Position numbers and translations under genes: made by a program. Positions 46,805-57,040 of a DNA stretch of 58,371 nucleotides are shown here, in pieces. Position 1 is the stretch's first letter. Every line of letters starts with the position of its first letter. Source of the DNA: Parabacteroides sp. Its GTDB lineage: Bacteria > Bacteroidota > Bacteroidia > Bacteroidales > Tannerellaceae. The stretch is from the NCBI GenBank assembly GCA_022775005.1, contig JALFJR010000043.1, forward strand, positions 1-58,371, read 5' to 3'. The notes below the pieces were generated by a model, which saw only the letters and a program-made list of their open reading frames with translations, was not told where the DNA came from and did not search any database.

Positions 46805-48055
46805 TCAACTCGTGCGTATCTGCCCTGATCCTTCAATGATATATTTATAAGTAGTCAATTCCGGCAAGGCCATCGGACCACGAGCATGTAGCTTTTGCGT
46901 ACTGATACCGATCTCCGCCCCGAAACCAAACTGAGCTCCGTCCGTAAAGGCCGTAGAGACATTGGCATAGACACAAGCCGCATCCACACAACGCTGGAAC
47001 TGCCGAATGACCTGTTCATCCTCGCTAATTATACTCTCGCTATGCTTAGAACTATAACGAGCGATATGCGCCAAGGCATCCTCAAACGAGTCAACCGTAC
47101 GGATACTCATCTTATAATCCAAGAACTCCGTACCATAGCTATCTTCCGTAGCTACCTCCAACAATTCCGCAGGATAATGGCCTGAGAGCGCAGCAAAGGC
47201 CTCCTCATCAGCGTAGATCCGGACATGATGTGCAGTCAACAACTCACAGAGAGCGGGCAAGCCAGCCAAGCGTGCTCGATGGATAATCAAACAGTCCAAG
47301 GCATTGCAAACACTGACCCGACGTGTTTTTGCGTTGTTGATAATCGCACGACCTTTCTCCACATCACCCGCTTGATCAAAATAAGTATGGCAGATACCTG
47401 CTCCTGTCTCTATCACCGGTACCCGAGCATGATCTCGAACAAAACGAATCAACGCCCCACTACCACGAGGAATGATCAAATCCACCAAACCTACAGCGTT
47501 GAGTAACTCCTCTGTTGCCTCACGTTCGGGAGGAAGCAATGTACAGGCCGCAGGATCAACACCTTGCTCCATCAAGACCGAACGAATAATCTTCACTAAA
47601 GCCCTGTTGGAACTATCCGCATCAGAGCCACCTTTCAGCACGCAAGCATTACCACTGCGGAAACAGAGTGAAAAGACATCGAATGTGACATTCGGACGAG
47701 CCTCATAAATCACGCCTATCACCCCGAAGGGTACACTGATTTTCTTGATAACCATACCATTGGGACGTACCGTCTCATTCAACAATCGATCTAAAGGTGA
47801 AGGTAATGAAGACACATTACGCATATCATGTGCAATCGCCTCCACCCGATCAGCGGTTAATTTCAACCGGTCATACTTCGGATTAGCCGGATCCATTCGT
47901 TGTAAATCCTCCGCATTGGCTTCCAAGACCTCCTCTTGATGGGCCTCTAACGCATCAGCCACCAGTCGAAGGATCTTCACAACCCGTTCATCCGGCAAAG
48001 CGACTAACTGTTTGGCTGCCACAGCCGTCTCATGCAACAACTTCTCAATAGGCAT
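46805..48055 (-). CDS. proA: Gamma-glutamyl phosphate reductase
   Basis: 416 residues, an aldehyde dehydrogenase-fold enzyme of proline synthesis that makes glutamate semialdehyde. The Cys of the active site is in [18 protein letters not shown] (first or second Cys), and [16 protein letters not shown] and [10 protein letters not shown] are family segments. It lies 21 bp after proB. Confidence 0.97.
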   Translation of the reverse strand: MPIEKLLHETAVAAKQLVALPDERVVKILRLVADALEAHQEEVLEANAEDLQRMDPANPKYDRLKLTADRVEAIAHDMRNVSSLPSPLDRLLNETVRPNGMVIKKISVPFGVIGVIYEARPNVTFDVFSLCFRSGNACVLKGGSDADSSNRALVKIIRSVLMEQGVDPAACTLLPPEREATEELLNAVGLVDLIIPRGSGALIRFVRDHARVPVIETGAGICHTYFDQAGDVEKGRAIINNAKTRRVSVCNALDCLIIHRARLAGLPALCELLTAHHVRIYADEEAFAALSGHYPAELLEVATEDSYGTEFLDYKMSIRTVDSFEDALAHIARYSSKHSESIISEDEQVIRQFQRCVDAACVYANVSTAFTDGAQFGFGAEIGISTQKLHARGPMALPELTTYKYIIEGSGQIRTS

Positions 48056-48076
48056 TTTCTTCTAACTCTAAGGGTA

Positions 48077-49150
48077 TTAATCAATATACAAATAATCATA
48101 ATGTACGAGCGGTTTACGGTCACGGCTACCTATCAAGGCACGAGCCTCTTCACTACCATAGCCCGCACACCCCACACCAAGGAGCCTTCCCTCCTCATTC
48201 ACAATCCGCACGATGTCATCTTTCTCAAAGTCGCCGACCACCTGCGTCACACCTACGAGCAACAAGCTGGTGGCTGTCGGGGCTAACAAAGCCTCTTCCG
48301 CTCCTTTATTAATATGGATCTCTCCCTTGGCGAAACCTTCTGAATGGGCGATCCATTTCTTTACACTACTAACCGGTTTAGCAGCAGGTAAGAAACGCGT
48401 ACAAGGTGTAGCCTCCAAATCTTTTAGCAAGTCAAGCAAGATATTCGATCGCTTGCCATTGGCGATAACCACCATTATGCCCTCATCTGCCACCTTCTGC
48501 TCAATATGGCATTTCGTCAACATCCCCCCTCGTCCGAAAGAGGAACGACCAGTCTGTACATACGAAGCTAAATCCGTCTTTCCTCGCTCCACGAATGGAA
48601 TCACCTGTGAAGCGGAATCTGCCGGATTTCCATTATAGATACCATCAATGTTACTCAAGATAATAAGCGCATCCATACCCATCATAGTAGCGATCAAGCC
48701 TGACAGCTCATCATTATCCGTAAACATTAACTCTGTCACTGAGATGGTATCATTCTCATTGACAATAGGAATCACCCCATGTTCCAGCATCACCTCCATG
48801 CAATGCTTTTGGTTCAGATAATGGGTACGACTACCGAAATTTTCTTTCGTAGTCAACACCTGCCCACACATCAAACCATGTTCCCGAAACAATTCGTAAT
48901 AACGATTAATCAGCTTTGCCTGGCCAACTGCCGAATAGAGTTGGCGGGCAGAAACCGAATCCAGCTTCTTGCCCACCTTAACCTCGCTTCGACCGGAGGC
49001 CACCGCACCGGAAGAGATTAAGACAATCTCCATGCCCGCATGGTGCAGCTCTGCTACTTGATCCACCAAGGCCGACATCCGGGTAATATCCAGTGTGCCA
49101 TCCTTACGGGTCAATACATTGCTCCCGATTTTTACAGCTATACGTTTCAT
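48077..49150 (-). CDS. proB: Glutamate 5-kinase with PUA domain
   Basis: 357 residues. Amino acid kinase domain at the start (IAVKIGSNVLTRKDG, VLISSGAVASGRSEV, GRGGMLTKCHIEQK), PUA domain in the last 80 residues (KGEIHINKGAEEALLA, GYGSEEARALIGS). It makes glutamyl 5-phosphate, the first step to proline. Its start overlaps the acyl-CoA synthetase stop by 4 bp (ATGA), so the two are co-translated. Confidence 0.97.
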   Translation of the reverse strand: MKRIAVKIGSNVLTRKDGTLDITRMSALVDQVAELHHAGMEIVLISSGAVASGRSEVKVGKKLDSVSARQLYSAVGQAKLINRYYELFREHGLMCGQVLTTKENFGSRTHYLNQKHCMEVMLEHGVIPIVNENDTISVTELMFTDNDELSGLIATMMGMDALIILSNIDGIYNGNPADSASQVIPFVERGKTDLASYVQTGRSSFGRGGMLTKCHIEQKVADEGIMVVIANGKRSNILLDLLKDLEATPCTRFLPAAKPVSSVKKWIAHSEGFAKGEIHINKGAEEALLAPTATSLLLVGVTQVVGDFEKDDIVRIVNEEGRLLGVGCAGYGSEEARALIGSRDRKPLVHYDYLYID

Positions 49151-50802
49151 TTATTATCTTTATCCCGAATTTCCACTCGACGGATCTTGCCACTGATCGT
49201 CTTCGGCAACTCCTCCACAAACTCCACAACACGCGGATATTTATAGGGAGCCGTTACCCGCTTCACATGGTCTTGCAACTCTTTGATCAAAGCCTCGCCC
49301 GCCTTTGACTTATATTCTTTCGCTAAGACAATCGTCGCTTTCACAACTTGACCACGAATCTCATCGGGTACACCTGTAATGGCACATTCCACCACAGCCG
49401 GATGTGTCATCAAGGCACTCTCCACTTCAAACGGGCCAATGCGGTAGCCTGAGCTCTTGATCACATCATCCGCACGTCCCACAAACCAATAATAACCATC
49501 CTCATCACGCCAAGCCACATCGCCGGTGTAATACACATCGTCATGCCAAGCCTCATGCGTCAACTCTGGATCTCTGTAATACTCCTTGAAAAGACCAAGC
49601 GGCTTTCCATGTCGTGTACGAACCACAATCTGGCCCTGCTCACCGTCCTCTGCACGTGTTCCATCGGGACGTAACAAATCCACTTCGTACTGCGGATTGG
49701 GCACACCCATCGAACCCGGTTTAGGCTCCATCCACGGGAAAGTAGCGATAGTCAAAGTCGTCTCTGTCTGACCAAACCCCTCCATTAGCTTGATACCCGT
49801 CAATTTATAGAAAGTATCATAAACCGCCGGGTTCAGCGCCTCACCCGCAATTGTGCAATACTTTAGCGAAGAGAGATCATACTTTGTCAAATCCTCACGA
49901 ATCAAAAAACGGAAAATCGTTGGAGGTGCGCAAAGCGAAGTGATACGATAATCTTGGATCATCTGCAGCATATCCGCTGGCGTGAACTTCTCATGATCAT
50001 AGACAAAGACCGTAGCACCTGCGATCCACTGTCCATACAACTTGCCCCACACGGCTTTTCCCCATCCGGTATCCGCAATCGTCAAATGCAGACTATCCTC
50101 ATGCAGATTGTGCCAGAAACTACCGGTAACAATATGCCCCAACGGATAGGTGAAATCATGAGCCACCATCTTGGGATTACCCGTCGTGCCAGAAGTAAAA
50201 TACATCAACGAAATATCATCGTTGCTATTGACATGAGCCGGACGGACAAAGGGGGCCGCCTTTCGGATGCCCTCTTGGAAATCATCAAAGCCCTCAGGCA
50301 CCAACGGTCCTACAGAGACCACCTTCTCCACACTCGGCGACTCGGGCAATGCATCTTGCACATGCTTCAGAATCACCTCCTCGCCCGCACAGACAATCAT
50401 CTTGATCGTAGCGGCATTCGCCCGATAAACGATGTCTTTCTTCGTCAACAAATGGGTCGCAGGAATCACCACCGCACCTAATTTATGTAAAGCGATGGTG
50501 GAAAACCAGAATTCATAACGACGCTTTAAAATCAACATGACCATGTCGCCATGTCCAATTCCCAAAGACTGAAAATAAGAGGCTGTCTGATCGGTATAAC
50601 GCTTCATGTCCGCAAAGGTAAAATCCACATGCTGTCCATGGTCATTGGTCCAGCACATAGCCTTCCGCTCCGGCTCCTCAGCCGCCCAAGCATCAACCAC
50701 ATCATAGCCGAAGTTGAATACCTCCGGCACCTTTATCTTCAAATTTGCAATGAAATCAGCCTGCGACTCAAACGTCGTTTGATCCAGAAATCTTTCTAAC
50801 AT
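49147..50802 (-). CDS. Acyl-CoA synthetase (AMP-forming, acetyl/medium-chain type)
   Basis: 551 residues of the ANL family. The AMP-binding loop MYFTSGTTGNPKMVAHD, the motif EGFGQTETTLTI, the linker DVAWRDEDGYYWFVGRADDVIKSSGYRIGP-like region and the C-terminal catalytic Lys in LPKTISGKIRRVEIR are all present. It activates a short or medium carboxylic acid as the CoA thioester; the acid is unknown. It is 62 bp from the XRE-cupin regulator gene, which in Bacteroidales is a common neighbour, and coupled by overlap to proB. Confidence 0.93.
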   Translation of the reverse strand: MLERFLDQTTFESQADFIANLKIKVPEVFNFGYDVVDAWAAEEPERKAMCWTNDHGQHVDFTFADMKRYTDQTASYFQSLGIGHGDMVMLILKRRYEFWFSTIALHKLGAVVIPATHLLTKKDIVYRANAATIKMIVCAGEEVILKHVQDALPESPSVEKVVSVGPLVPEGFDDFQEGIRKAAPFVRPAHVNSNDDISLMYFTSGTTGNPKMVAHDFTYPLGHIVTGSFWHNLHEDSLHLTIADTGWGKAVWGKLYGQWIAGATVFVYDHEKFTPADMLQMIQDYRITSLCAPPTIFRFLIREDLTKYDLSSLKYCTIAGEALNPAVYDTFYKLTGIKLMEGFGQTETTLTIATFPWMEPKPGSMGVPNPQYEVDLLRPDGTRAEDGEQGQIVVRTRHGKPLGLFKEYYRDPELTHEAWHDDVYYTGDVAWRDEDGYYWFVGRADDVIKSSGYRIGPFEVESALMTHPAVVECAITGVPDEIRGQVVKATIVLAKEYKSKAGEALIKELQDHVKRVTAPYKYPRVVEFVEELPKTISGKIRRVEIRDKDNK

Positions 50803-50864
50803 AAATACCTGTGTTTAAGTGAATATAAATTCCACTCTATCTTCACTTAGACCCTATAGAAAAA

Positions 50865-51419
50865 CTACATTATAATAGCCAAAAAACTAACTTTCTTATC
50901 ATCTAACGCCTTCATACCATGAGGCAGCTCCGCATTGAAGTAAATGCTGTCGCCCTCATTCAGAATCAGATCCTTTCCATTCAAGCGCACCAACAAACGT
51001 CCAGAGAGCACAAAGTTAAACTCCTCTCCGGCATGAGAGTTGAGTGTAATCGGCTCCTCTTCGGGTTTCGGATGAACAGTAACCAAGAAAGGATCCGCCT
51101 TGCGACCAGCGAACCCGGCAGCTAACCCCTGGTATTTATAAGCCTTTGAACGCTCCACCGTTACACCTTTTCCTAAACGAGTCACGAAATAGGCACTCAT
51201 CTTCGGATCATCGCCAAACATCAACGTTGTCAAGTCAATGCCATATGCCTGTGAGATACGGTGCAAGACACCTACAGGGATATCTACCTCGCCACTTTCC
51301 AGCTCCAGATACTGCGCCGGAGAAAGCTGACACACCTGCGCAATCTCTTCCGGAGTGATCTCCAAAGCATCACGCAAACCAGCTAAACGTGCCGCTATTT
51401 GTTGAATCTGTTCGCTCAT
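50865..51419 (-). CDS. XRE-family regulator with cupin domain
   Basis: 184 residues: a helix-turn-helix domain in 1-65 (LRDALEITPEEIAQVCQL, AQYLELESGEVDIPVGVL), then a cupin domain in about 105-184 (HAGEEFNFVLSGRLLVRLNG, EGDSIYFNAELPHGMKAL). Such proteins sense a small acid or amino acid and regulate a nearby metabolic gene; the acyl-CoA synthetase next door is the natural candidate. A -7 box TATCTTTG (CAAAGATA at 51450-51457) lies 31 bp upstream. Confidence 0.93.
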   Translation of the reverse strand: MSEQIQQIAARLAGLRDALEITPEEIAQVCQLSPAQYLELESGEVDIPVGVLHRISQAYGIDLTTLMFGDDPKMSAYFVTRLGKGVTVERSKAYKYQGLAAGFAGRKADPFLVTVHPKPEEEPITLNSHAGEEFNFVLSGRLLVRLNGKDLILNEGDSIYFNAELPHGMKALDDKKVSFLAIIM

Positions 51420-51449
51420 TTTTATTGAAGTGTTATGTTATGCAACCCC

Positions 51450-51457
51450 CAAAGATA
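51450..51457 (-). promoter_or_regulatory. -7 promoter box of the XRE-cupin gene
   Basis: TATCTTTG on the minus strand; CAAA at 51480-51483 gives a -33 TTTG 22 bp further, slightly long. Confidence 0.45.
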
Positions 51458-51522
51458 CAGATTTATTAGTATCATGCACCAAAAAGTAGCTGTTTTTCTG
51501 TTTTTAGCCCTTAAAACCATGA

Positions 51523-53007
51523 TTATTGTAATTGTTTTGCCTGCATAAATGTCTCCACAATCCCTTTATCCGGTGCTTGGTCACATAACGAAACTATCAC
51601 AATCACCAAAGCAGAGAAGAAGAAGCAAGGCACAATTGCCGACAATCCTATTATCTCATAGACATGGAAGCTCTCCCAAGCGATCACACTCAACGCTCCT
51701 ACCACCATACCGCAAAGCGATCCTCTCAACGTCAACCGTTTCCACACCAAAGAGAGTAAAATAACCGGTGCGAAAGTCGCACCAAATCCTGCCCACGCAT
51801 AAGAGACAAATCCCATGACCGTACTATCCGGAAACCAAGCAATGGCAATCGCAATCAAGGTGACAAGCAAAACCGAACAACGGCTGGGCCACATCGCACG
51901 GCGATCAGAGACCTGCTCCGTGAAAGCGGCATAAATATCGTTGACCATGGCTGAGCCCACCACCAGCAATTGAGAGGCTACCGTACTCATAATAGCAGCC
52001 AAGATTGCAGAAAAAAGCACACCGGCTAACCATGGATTAAAGAGCATTGAGGAAAGGCGCATGAAAATACGTTCGGCCGCCGCTTGATTCTCATAGATAA
52101 TTCCTTGCTGAGAGAGATAAATCTGTCCTAACAGACCAATCGCCAAAGCCGCAAAAAGCGTGAGATAAACCCACACCAAAGCAATGATGCGTGAGCGTCT
52201 CACCTCCGAGGCAGAACGTATAGCCATGAAACGCACCAAAATATGTGGCATACCAAAATAACCCAATCCCCACCCTAAACCGGAGATGATGCCACCCCAA
52301 GTATGGCCATCCTGTGTCGAGAAAAGGGTCTCTTTCACATAATTTGCCTCGAACAGTGAAGCCACATCCGCACCCGTCAATTGGAAGAAAACCATTATCG
52401 GCACAATCAGCAAGGCAAAAAACATCAAGATGCTTTGATAGAAATCGGTCCAACTGACTGCCAAGAAGCCACCAAAGAAAGTATAGAATACAATAATAAA
52501 GGCACCTAAGAAAAGCGCCGGACGATAACTCATGCCAAATAGTTCCTCAAACAGCTTAGCCTCTGCACTGAATCCGGAGGCCACATACAAGAGGAAAAAC
52601 ACCAAAATGATCGAGGAACAAATCAAACGAATGGCCAATGAGTTTGTCTGAAAACGGTGTTGCAAATATTCCGGTACGGTAATCGCATCACCAAAGCAAT
52701 AGGAGAAACTACGCAAGCGGCGAGCAACAATCTTCCAATTTAAATAGGTACCAATCGCCAATCCTAAAGCAATCCAGAGGGCTTGATAGCCAAACAAACA
52801 GGCCGCACCAGGCAAACTCATAAACAGCCAAGCACTCATATCGGAGGCTTGTGCACTCAATGCGGTTACCCACGGATTCATTTGTCGCTCACCCAAAAAG
52901 AACGATGACATATTATTTTTGGTTTTCCAACAGAAATACAAGCCGATGCCTAAGATCGCCACTGCATACGTAAAAAACGACACATAGATACCTAAATTTT
53001 CTTCCAT
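51523..53007 (-). CDS. putP: Sodium/proline symporter
   Basis: 494 residues with 13 membrane helices of the SSS family. Family segments: SSFFLGERQMNPWVTALSAQASDMSAWLF in TM2 and SFSYCFGDAITVPEYLQHRF after it, both typical of PutP. It imports proline with Na+ across the inner membrane. The gene lies close to the proline synthesis genes, and shares its upstream region with the S10 peptidase gene, which may feed it with released proline or amino acids. Confidence 0.93.
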   Translation of the reverse strand: MEENLGIYVSFFTYAVAILGIGLYFCWKTKNNMSSFFLGERQMNPWVTALSAQASDMSAWLFMSLPGAACLFGYQALWIALGLAIGTYLNWKIVARRLRSFSYCFGDAITVPEYLQHRFQTNSLAIRLICSSIILVFFLLYVASGFSAEAKLFEELFGMSYRPALFLGAFIIVFYTFFGGFLAVSWTDFYQSILMFFALLIVPIMVFFQLTGADVASLFEANYVKETLFSTQDGHTWGGIISGLGWGLGYFGMPHILVRFMAIRSASEVRRSRIIALVWVYLTLFAALAIGLLGQIYLSQQGIIYENQAAAERIFMRLSSMLFNPWLAGVLFSAILAAIMSTVASQLLVVGSAMVNDIYAAFTEQVSDRRAMWPSRCSVLLVTLIAIAIAWFPDSTVMGFVSYAWAGFGATFAPVILLSLVWKRLTLRGSLCGMVVGALSVIAWESFHVYEIIGLSAIVPCFFFSALVIVIVSLCDQAPDKGIVETFMQAKQLQ

Positions 53008-53037
53008 ACTCTTCCAAATTTTGCTATTTCACGATCA

Positions 53038-53045
53038 CAAAGATA
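53038..53045 (-). promoter_or_regulatory. -7 promoter box of putP
   Basis: TATCTTTG on the minus strand (CAAAGATA), 30 bp ahead of the putP start. The candidate -33 TTG is at 17 bp, a little short. Confidence 0.45.
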
Positions 53046-53073
53046 GCAATAATCGAAAAATACAATCATTTTA

Positions 53074-53104
53074 TTTGTCAAAATCAAACAATATCGTACT
53101 TTTG
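53074..53104 (+). promoter_or_regulatory. Promoter of the S10 peptidase gene
   Basis: TTTG (53074-53077), 19 bp, TACTTTTG (53097-53104): a textbook Bacteroidota promoter, 36 bp ahead of the ATG at 53141. Confidence 0.75.
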
Positions 53105-53140
53105 CCCGTCATTTATTCGTTTTAATAACAAAATAAAGTT

Positions 53141-54619
53141 ATGAAGAGTCTTTATTTATTCATTGGATGCTTAATTGCTTTAAGTTGGCAATCACTCAGC
53201 GCCCAAATGCACATCAATCCTGACACAGCAGTTGTCACCCAACATCAAACAACCATCAAAGGAGTCGCAATGAGCTACCATGCGACTACCGGCAACCAGC
53301 CCGTATGGGATGAGTGGGGCAACCCGATCGCAGCGGTCAACTATACCTATTATGAACGTGATGGCATCAAGGATCGCTCTACCCGTCCCTTGGTCATCTC
53401 TTTCAACGGTGGCCCAGGCACCGCTTCTGTCTGGATGCAAATCGCCTACACTGGACCCGTATTGCTCAACCTCGACGAGGAGGGCAATCCTGTGCAGCCC
53501 TATGGGGTGGGCAACAACCCCTACTCCATCCTCGACGTGGCCGATATTGTCTATGTGAACCCTGTCAATACGGGCTACTCCCGCATATTGAGCAAAGAGG
53601 TTGATCGCACACAATTCTTTGGCGTGAACGAGGATGTCACCTACTTAGCCAAATGGATCACGCACTTCGTCACCCGTGTGAATCGTTGGAACTCGCCCAA
53701 GTATCTGATTGGAGAGAGCTATGGAACAACCCGCGTCTCCGGTTTGGCTCAACAATTACAAGGGAAGCATAACCTCTTCTTGAATGGAGTGGTACTGGTC
53801 TCTCCTACGGAATTGGGCATTCGCAGAGATGGCCCGGTGGATGAGGCATTGACCTTACCCTATATGGCCGCTACCGCTTGGTATCACAAAGCACTGGATG
53901 CCGATTTGCAAAAGAAAGACCTGCTGGAGATCTTGCCAGAGGTGGAGCAATTCACCATCGATTCCTACATTCCAGCACTCGCTTGGGGCGGGCATCTGTC
54001 GAAAGAGAAACAGACAGCTATCGCCCAGAAGCTGGCTCACTACACCGGCGTAAAGGCAGAGAAGTTCTTGGAGTATGGTTTGAAGATCACACCGCAGATT
54101 TTCTGGAAAGAGCTCTTGCGAGACAAAGGCTACACGATTGGCCGTTTGGACTCACGCTATCGCGGTATCGACCTGTTAGATGGTGGCGAGCGTCCGGAAT
54201 ACAACTCAGAATTGATCTCTTGGGATCATTCGTTCACCCCGGCCATCAATTGGTACATGCGCAATGAGTTGAACTACAAGACCGATTTGGAATACTATAT
54301 GTTTGGCCCGGTTCATCCTTGGAATCGCAATGGCGACAATACGGGTCGCAACTTGATGAAGGCGGTCTCACAGAATCCCTATCTACATGTCCTGCTTCAG
54401 TCTGGCTACTATGATGGTGCTTGCGACTATTTCAATGCCAAATACAACTTCTGGCAGATGGACAAGAGTGGAAAATTCCAGAATCGCTTCTTTTTCAAGG
54501 GCTATCGTAGTGGCCACATGATGTACATTCGCAAAGAAGATATGATCCAGGCGAACGACGACCTGCGTGAGTTCTTCAAGCAGACAACGCCGAAGCCTAT
54601 GCAGCCGGCAGCCTATTGA
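53141..54619 (+). CDS. S10-family serine carboxypeptidase, exported
   Basis: 492 residues with a signal peptide (LIALSWQSLSAQ). Alpha/beta-hydrolase with the oxyanion segment SFNGGPGTASVWMQ, nucleophile Ser193 in LIGESYGTTRVSG, and the C-terminal Asp/His in YYDGACDYFNAKYN and YRSGHMMYIRKED. It should remove C-terminal residues from peptides in the periplasm. The end overlaps the converging DUF3256 gene by 7 bp. Confidence 0.93.
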   Translation: MKSLYLFIGCLIALSWQSLSAQMHINPDTAVVTQHQTTIKGVAMSYHATTGNQPVWDEWGNPIAAVNYTYYERDGIKDRSTRPLVISFNGGPGTASVWMQIAYTGPVLLNLDEEGNPVQPYGVGNNPYSILDVADIVYVNPVNTGYSRILSKEVDRTQFFGVNEDVTYLAKWITHFVTRVNRWNSPKYLIGESYGTTRVSGLAQQLQGKHNLFLNGVVLVSPTELGIRRDGPVDEALTLPYMAATAWYHKALDADLQKKDLLEILPEVEQFTIDSYIPALAWGGHLSKEKQTAIAQKLAHYTGVKAEKFLEYGLKITPQIFWKELLRDKGYTIGRLDSRYRGIDLLDGGERPEYNSELISWDHSFTPAINWYMRNELNYKTDLEYYMFGPVHPWNRNGDNTGRNLMKAVSQNPYLHVLLQSGYYDGACDYFNAKYNFWQMDKSGKFQNRFFFKGYRSGHMMYIRKEDMIQANDDLREFFKQTTPKPMQPAAY

Positions 54620-55248
54620 CGGAAATGGCCGTGTTGCCAACGCAAACAGAGCGGCTCAGCCTGCAAAAAGGGTTGTAGCCGCTCTTTTATTTTATCCTCC
54701 ACATAAAGCAGTGTGGTATAGGTGATGCTTAACGTGTTCTCCGTAGCGCTCAACTGATAGCGAAACAGATCCATATCCAAAGCGGCATTCAACTCAGGAA
54801 ATACCTCATCGGCCTCAGCTCCCTCCTTGATATACCAACGTCCCTCCGGCAACGACAACAAATCTTCCGTAGGCAGCGATGCCCACTCCGTAGTAAAGAA
54901 GGCGATACGGCTATCCGCCACCGGTCCCTCCACCGTCGTAACCATACAGACCACAAACGTATTATTCACCAACGGCAGCAACTTCATCTCCACCTCGCTC
55001 CGATCAGTCGTGCGTAAGCAAAGGTAATCATCAGTCAAGTTCAGCAACGTAGAATAGCCATTCATCGTATTCTTCAAGCGTGCCTCCTTACCCGACCGGT
55101 AAAGCTCCACCAAGTCCTTACGCCACGCATCCTCTAACTGAGGGATATATTGATTTGGCATGGCCGTGAACACACTTGCCATGTCTTGCGCCCGCAAACC
55201 GCAGAGGGCCAGAAGCGCCAAAAGGCTTATCATTCCTTTTCTGATCAT
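54613..55248 (-). CDS. DUF3256 family exported protein
   Basis: 211 residues with a signal peptide (ISLLALLALCGLRAQ). The mature part, starting DMASVFTAMPNQYIPQLEDA, matches the DUF3256 pattern of Bacteroidales: a periplasmic protein of about 200 residues with a strand-rich middle (MKLLPLVNNTFVVCMVTTVEGP). Function unknown. It is 9 bp after the EamA gene, hence likely co-transcribed with it. Confidence 0.85.
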   Translation of the reverse strand: MIRKGMISLLALLALCGLRAQDMASVFTAMPNQYIPQLEDAWRKDLVELYRSGKEARLKNTMNGYSTLLNLTDDYLCLRTTDRSEVEMKLLPLVNNTFVVCMVTTVEGPVADSRIAFFTTEWASLPTEDLLSLPEGRWYIKEGAEADEVFPELNAALDMDLFRYQLSATENTLSITYTTLLYVEDKIKERLQPFLQAEPLCLRWQHGHFRQ

Positions 55249-55257
55249 TTTCTATCT

Positions 55258-56154
55258 TTATTTCGTGCCCAAATATAGGCATATCATTCCTAACAACACC
55301 AAAAGCAGGTCAAACGCTTTGCTCTTTAAGTTTTTTTCATGGAAGAACAATGCACCCGCCGTGAAAGTGACCAACACACTGCTGCGTCTCACCATCGAGA
55401 CAATCGAGATCATCGAATCAGGGAAGGTCAACGCATAAAAGTAGATCCAATCCGCCACACAGAGGAACACAGAGATGAAAATGATGTTCCAACGCCATTG
55501 AAAAGGCGTGCTTTTCTGCCGGTTCGGATACCAAAGCGTCAATAAGATCACACTCATGATCGCCAACTGATACAGGTTAAACCACACCTGCACTGTCATC
55601 ACATCCATGCTACGCATCAAATGCTTATCATACAAACCGCTTATGGCACCCATCGTGATGGAAACCAGCATGAACCAAATCCATCGGTTATGGGTAAAGC
55701 GGATGCCCTCCTTCCGTCCAGAAGCGGAAAGCAGGTAAAATGAGGCAATTGCAAACAAGACTCCAGCCCATTGATACCCATTCAGTCGCTCACCGAAAAT
55801 CAGCAACGCACCCAGCAAGGTCAGCACGGGTTGTGTAGCCTTGATTGGGCCGGTCAATGTTAATGGCAGATGTTTCAATGCAAAATAACCAGATATCCCT
55901 GAAGAAAGGACAATCACGGCTTTGACAAACACCCGCAAGTGCTCCGCCAAAGTAGCCTTCGGCACATACACCATCGTCCCATCCAAGCAATCCGTATAAA
56001 AAGAAAGCAAAATAAAGGGAACGAATAGCAAACTACTGAACAACGTATTCAAAAATAGGACAGGAATCACCGCATTCCCATTCAACGACAGCTTCTTGTT
56101 GACATCATAACAACCTAACAAGAAAGCCGAACAAAAAGCAAGCACTAACCACAT
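55258..56154 (-). CDS. EamA-family (DMT) transporter
   Basis: 298 residues with ten membrane helices in two EamA repeats (first about 1-140, second about 150-298). Recognisable segments are LPLTLTGPIKATQPVLTLLG and FPDSMISIVSMVRRSSVLVT. It exports or imports a small metabolite of unknown kind. It lies 18 bp after truA and 9 bp before the DUF3256 gene. Confidence 0.9.
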   Translation of the reverse strand: MWLVLAFCSAFLLGCYDVNKKLSLNGNAVIPVLFLNTLFSSLLFVPFILLSFYTDCLDGTMVYVPKATLAEHLRVFVKAVIVLSSGISGYFALKHLPLTLTGPIKATQPVLTLLGALLIFGERLNGYQWAGVLFAIASFYLLSASGRKEGIRFTHNRWIWFMLVSITMGAISGLYDKHLMRSMDVMTVQVWFNLYQLAIMSVILLTLWYPNRQKSTPFQWRWNIIFISVFLCVADWIYFYALTFPDSMISIVSMVRRSSVLVTFTAGALFFHEKNLKSKAFDLLLVLLGMICLYLGTK

Positions 56155-56172
56155 GTGTTATTCCTCCATTAC

Positions 56173-56928
56173 TTAACCTACAAACAACTCCTCGGGATAA
56201 GCCACATCCACCAAAAAGAGGGCCTGACCCGGTACAGAGACACCCGCTCGACAACGGTCTTTCGCCTCAATCACTTGTCGAAACTCCTCCAAACTCATAC
56301 GTCCACGGCCAACCTCCAACAAAGTACCTACGATCGCACGCACCATATTCCGCAAGAAACGATCCGCTTGAATCGTGAAGACCCAACGTCCCTCTCCCTC
56401 AGCCGTCCATTCAGCACGCATGATCCGGCAATTATTGGTCTTCACATCCGTATGCAATTTACTGAAACTGGTAAAATCAATATAATCGAACAAAATAGAG
56501 CAGGCCTCATTCATCTTCTCCACATCCAAGCGTCCATGCCACTTGTAGGCAAACTCATGAAGGAAAGGATCCTTACAGGTCGTGATATGATATTGATAGG
56601 TACGCGAGGTCGCATCAAAACGGGCATGGGCATCGGCCCTCACCGGCACAATCCGATAAATCGCAATATCTTTGGGTAATACCCGATTCATCTTCTCTGT
56701 CAAGAACGACAAATCAACGATCGGCTCCTCCCAATCAAAGTGAGCCACCATCAAGCGTGCATGCACGCCGGCATCCGTACGCCCCGCACCTACAATCGAT
56801 ACAGGTTTACGAAGCAACAGTGTCAAGGCCTCCTCCAGCCGTTGCTGCACCGTCATTCCGTTTGGCTGCACTTGCCATCCGTTATATGCCTTCCCATTAT
56901 AAGCCAAATAAACAAAATACCTATTCAT
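56173..56928 (-). CDS. truA: tRNA pseudouridine synthase A
   Basis: 251 residues from the ATG at 56928 ([20 protein letters not shown]); the frame opens earlier only at a TTG. The catalytic Asp stands in [19 protein letters not shown], and the [19 protein letters not shown] and [20 protein letters not shown] motifs are standard. It modifies uridines 38-40 of the tRNA anticodon stem-loop. Confidence 0.96.
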   Translation of the reverse strand: MNRYFVYLAYNGKAYNGWQVQPNGMTVQQRLEEALTLLLRKPVSIVGAGRTDAGVHARLMVAHFDWEEPIVDLSFLTEKMNRVLPKDIAIYRIVPVRADAHARFDATSRTYQYHITTCKDPFLHEFAYKWHGRLDVEKMNEACSILFDYIDFTSFSKLHTDVKTNNCRIMRAEWTAEGEGRWVFTIQADRFLRNMVRAIVGTLLEVGRGRMSLEEFRQVIEAKDRCRAGVSVPGQALFLVDVAYPEELFVG

Positions 56929-57040
56929 AACCCTTGTTTCACAAAGACGTGCGAAATTACACAAAATTCCTCAGTATTGCCCACCCTCTTGCGGAAAAGC
57001 ATTACGAATACACCCTAAAAGAGAGGCGCAACATGTTGTG

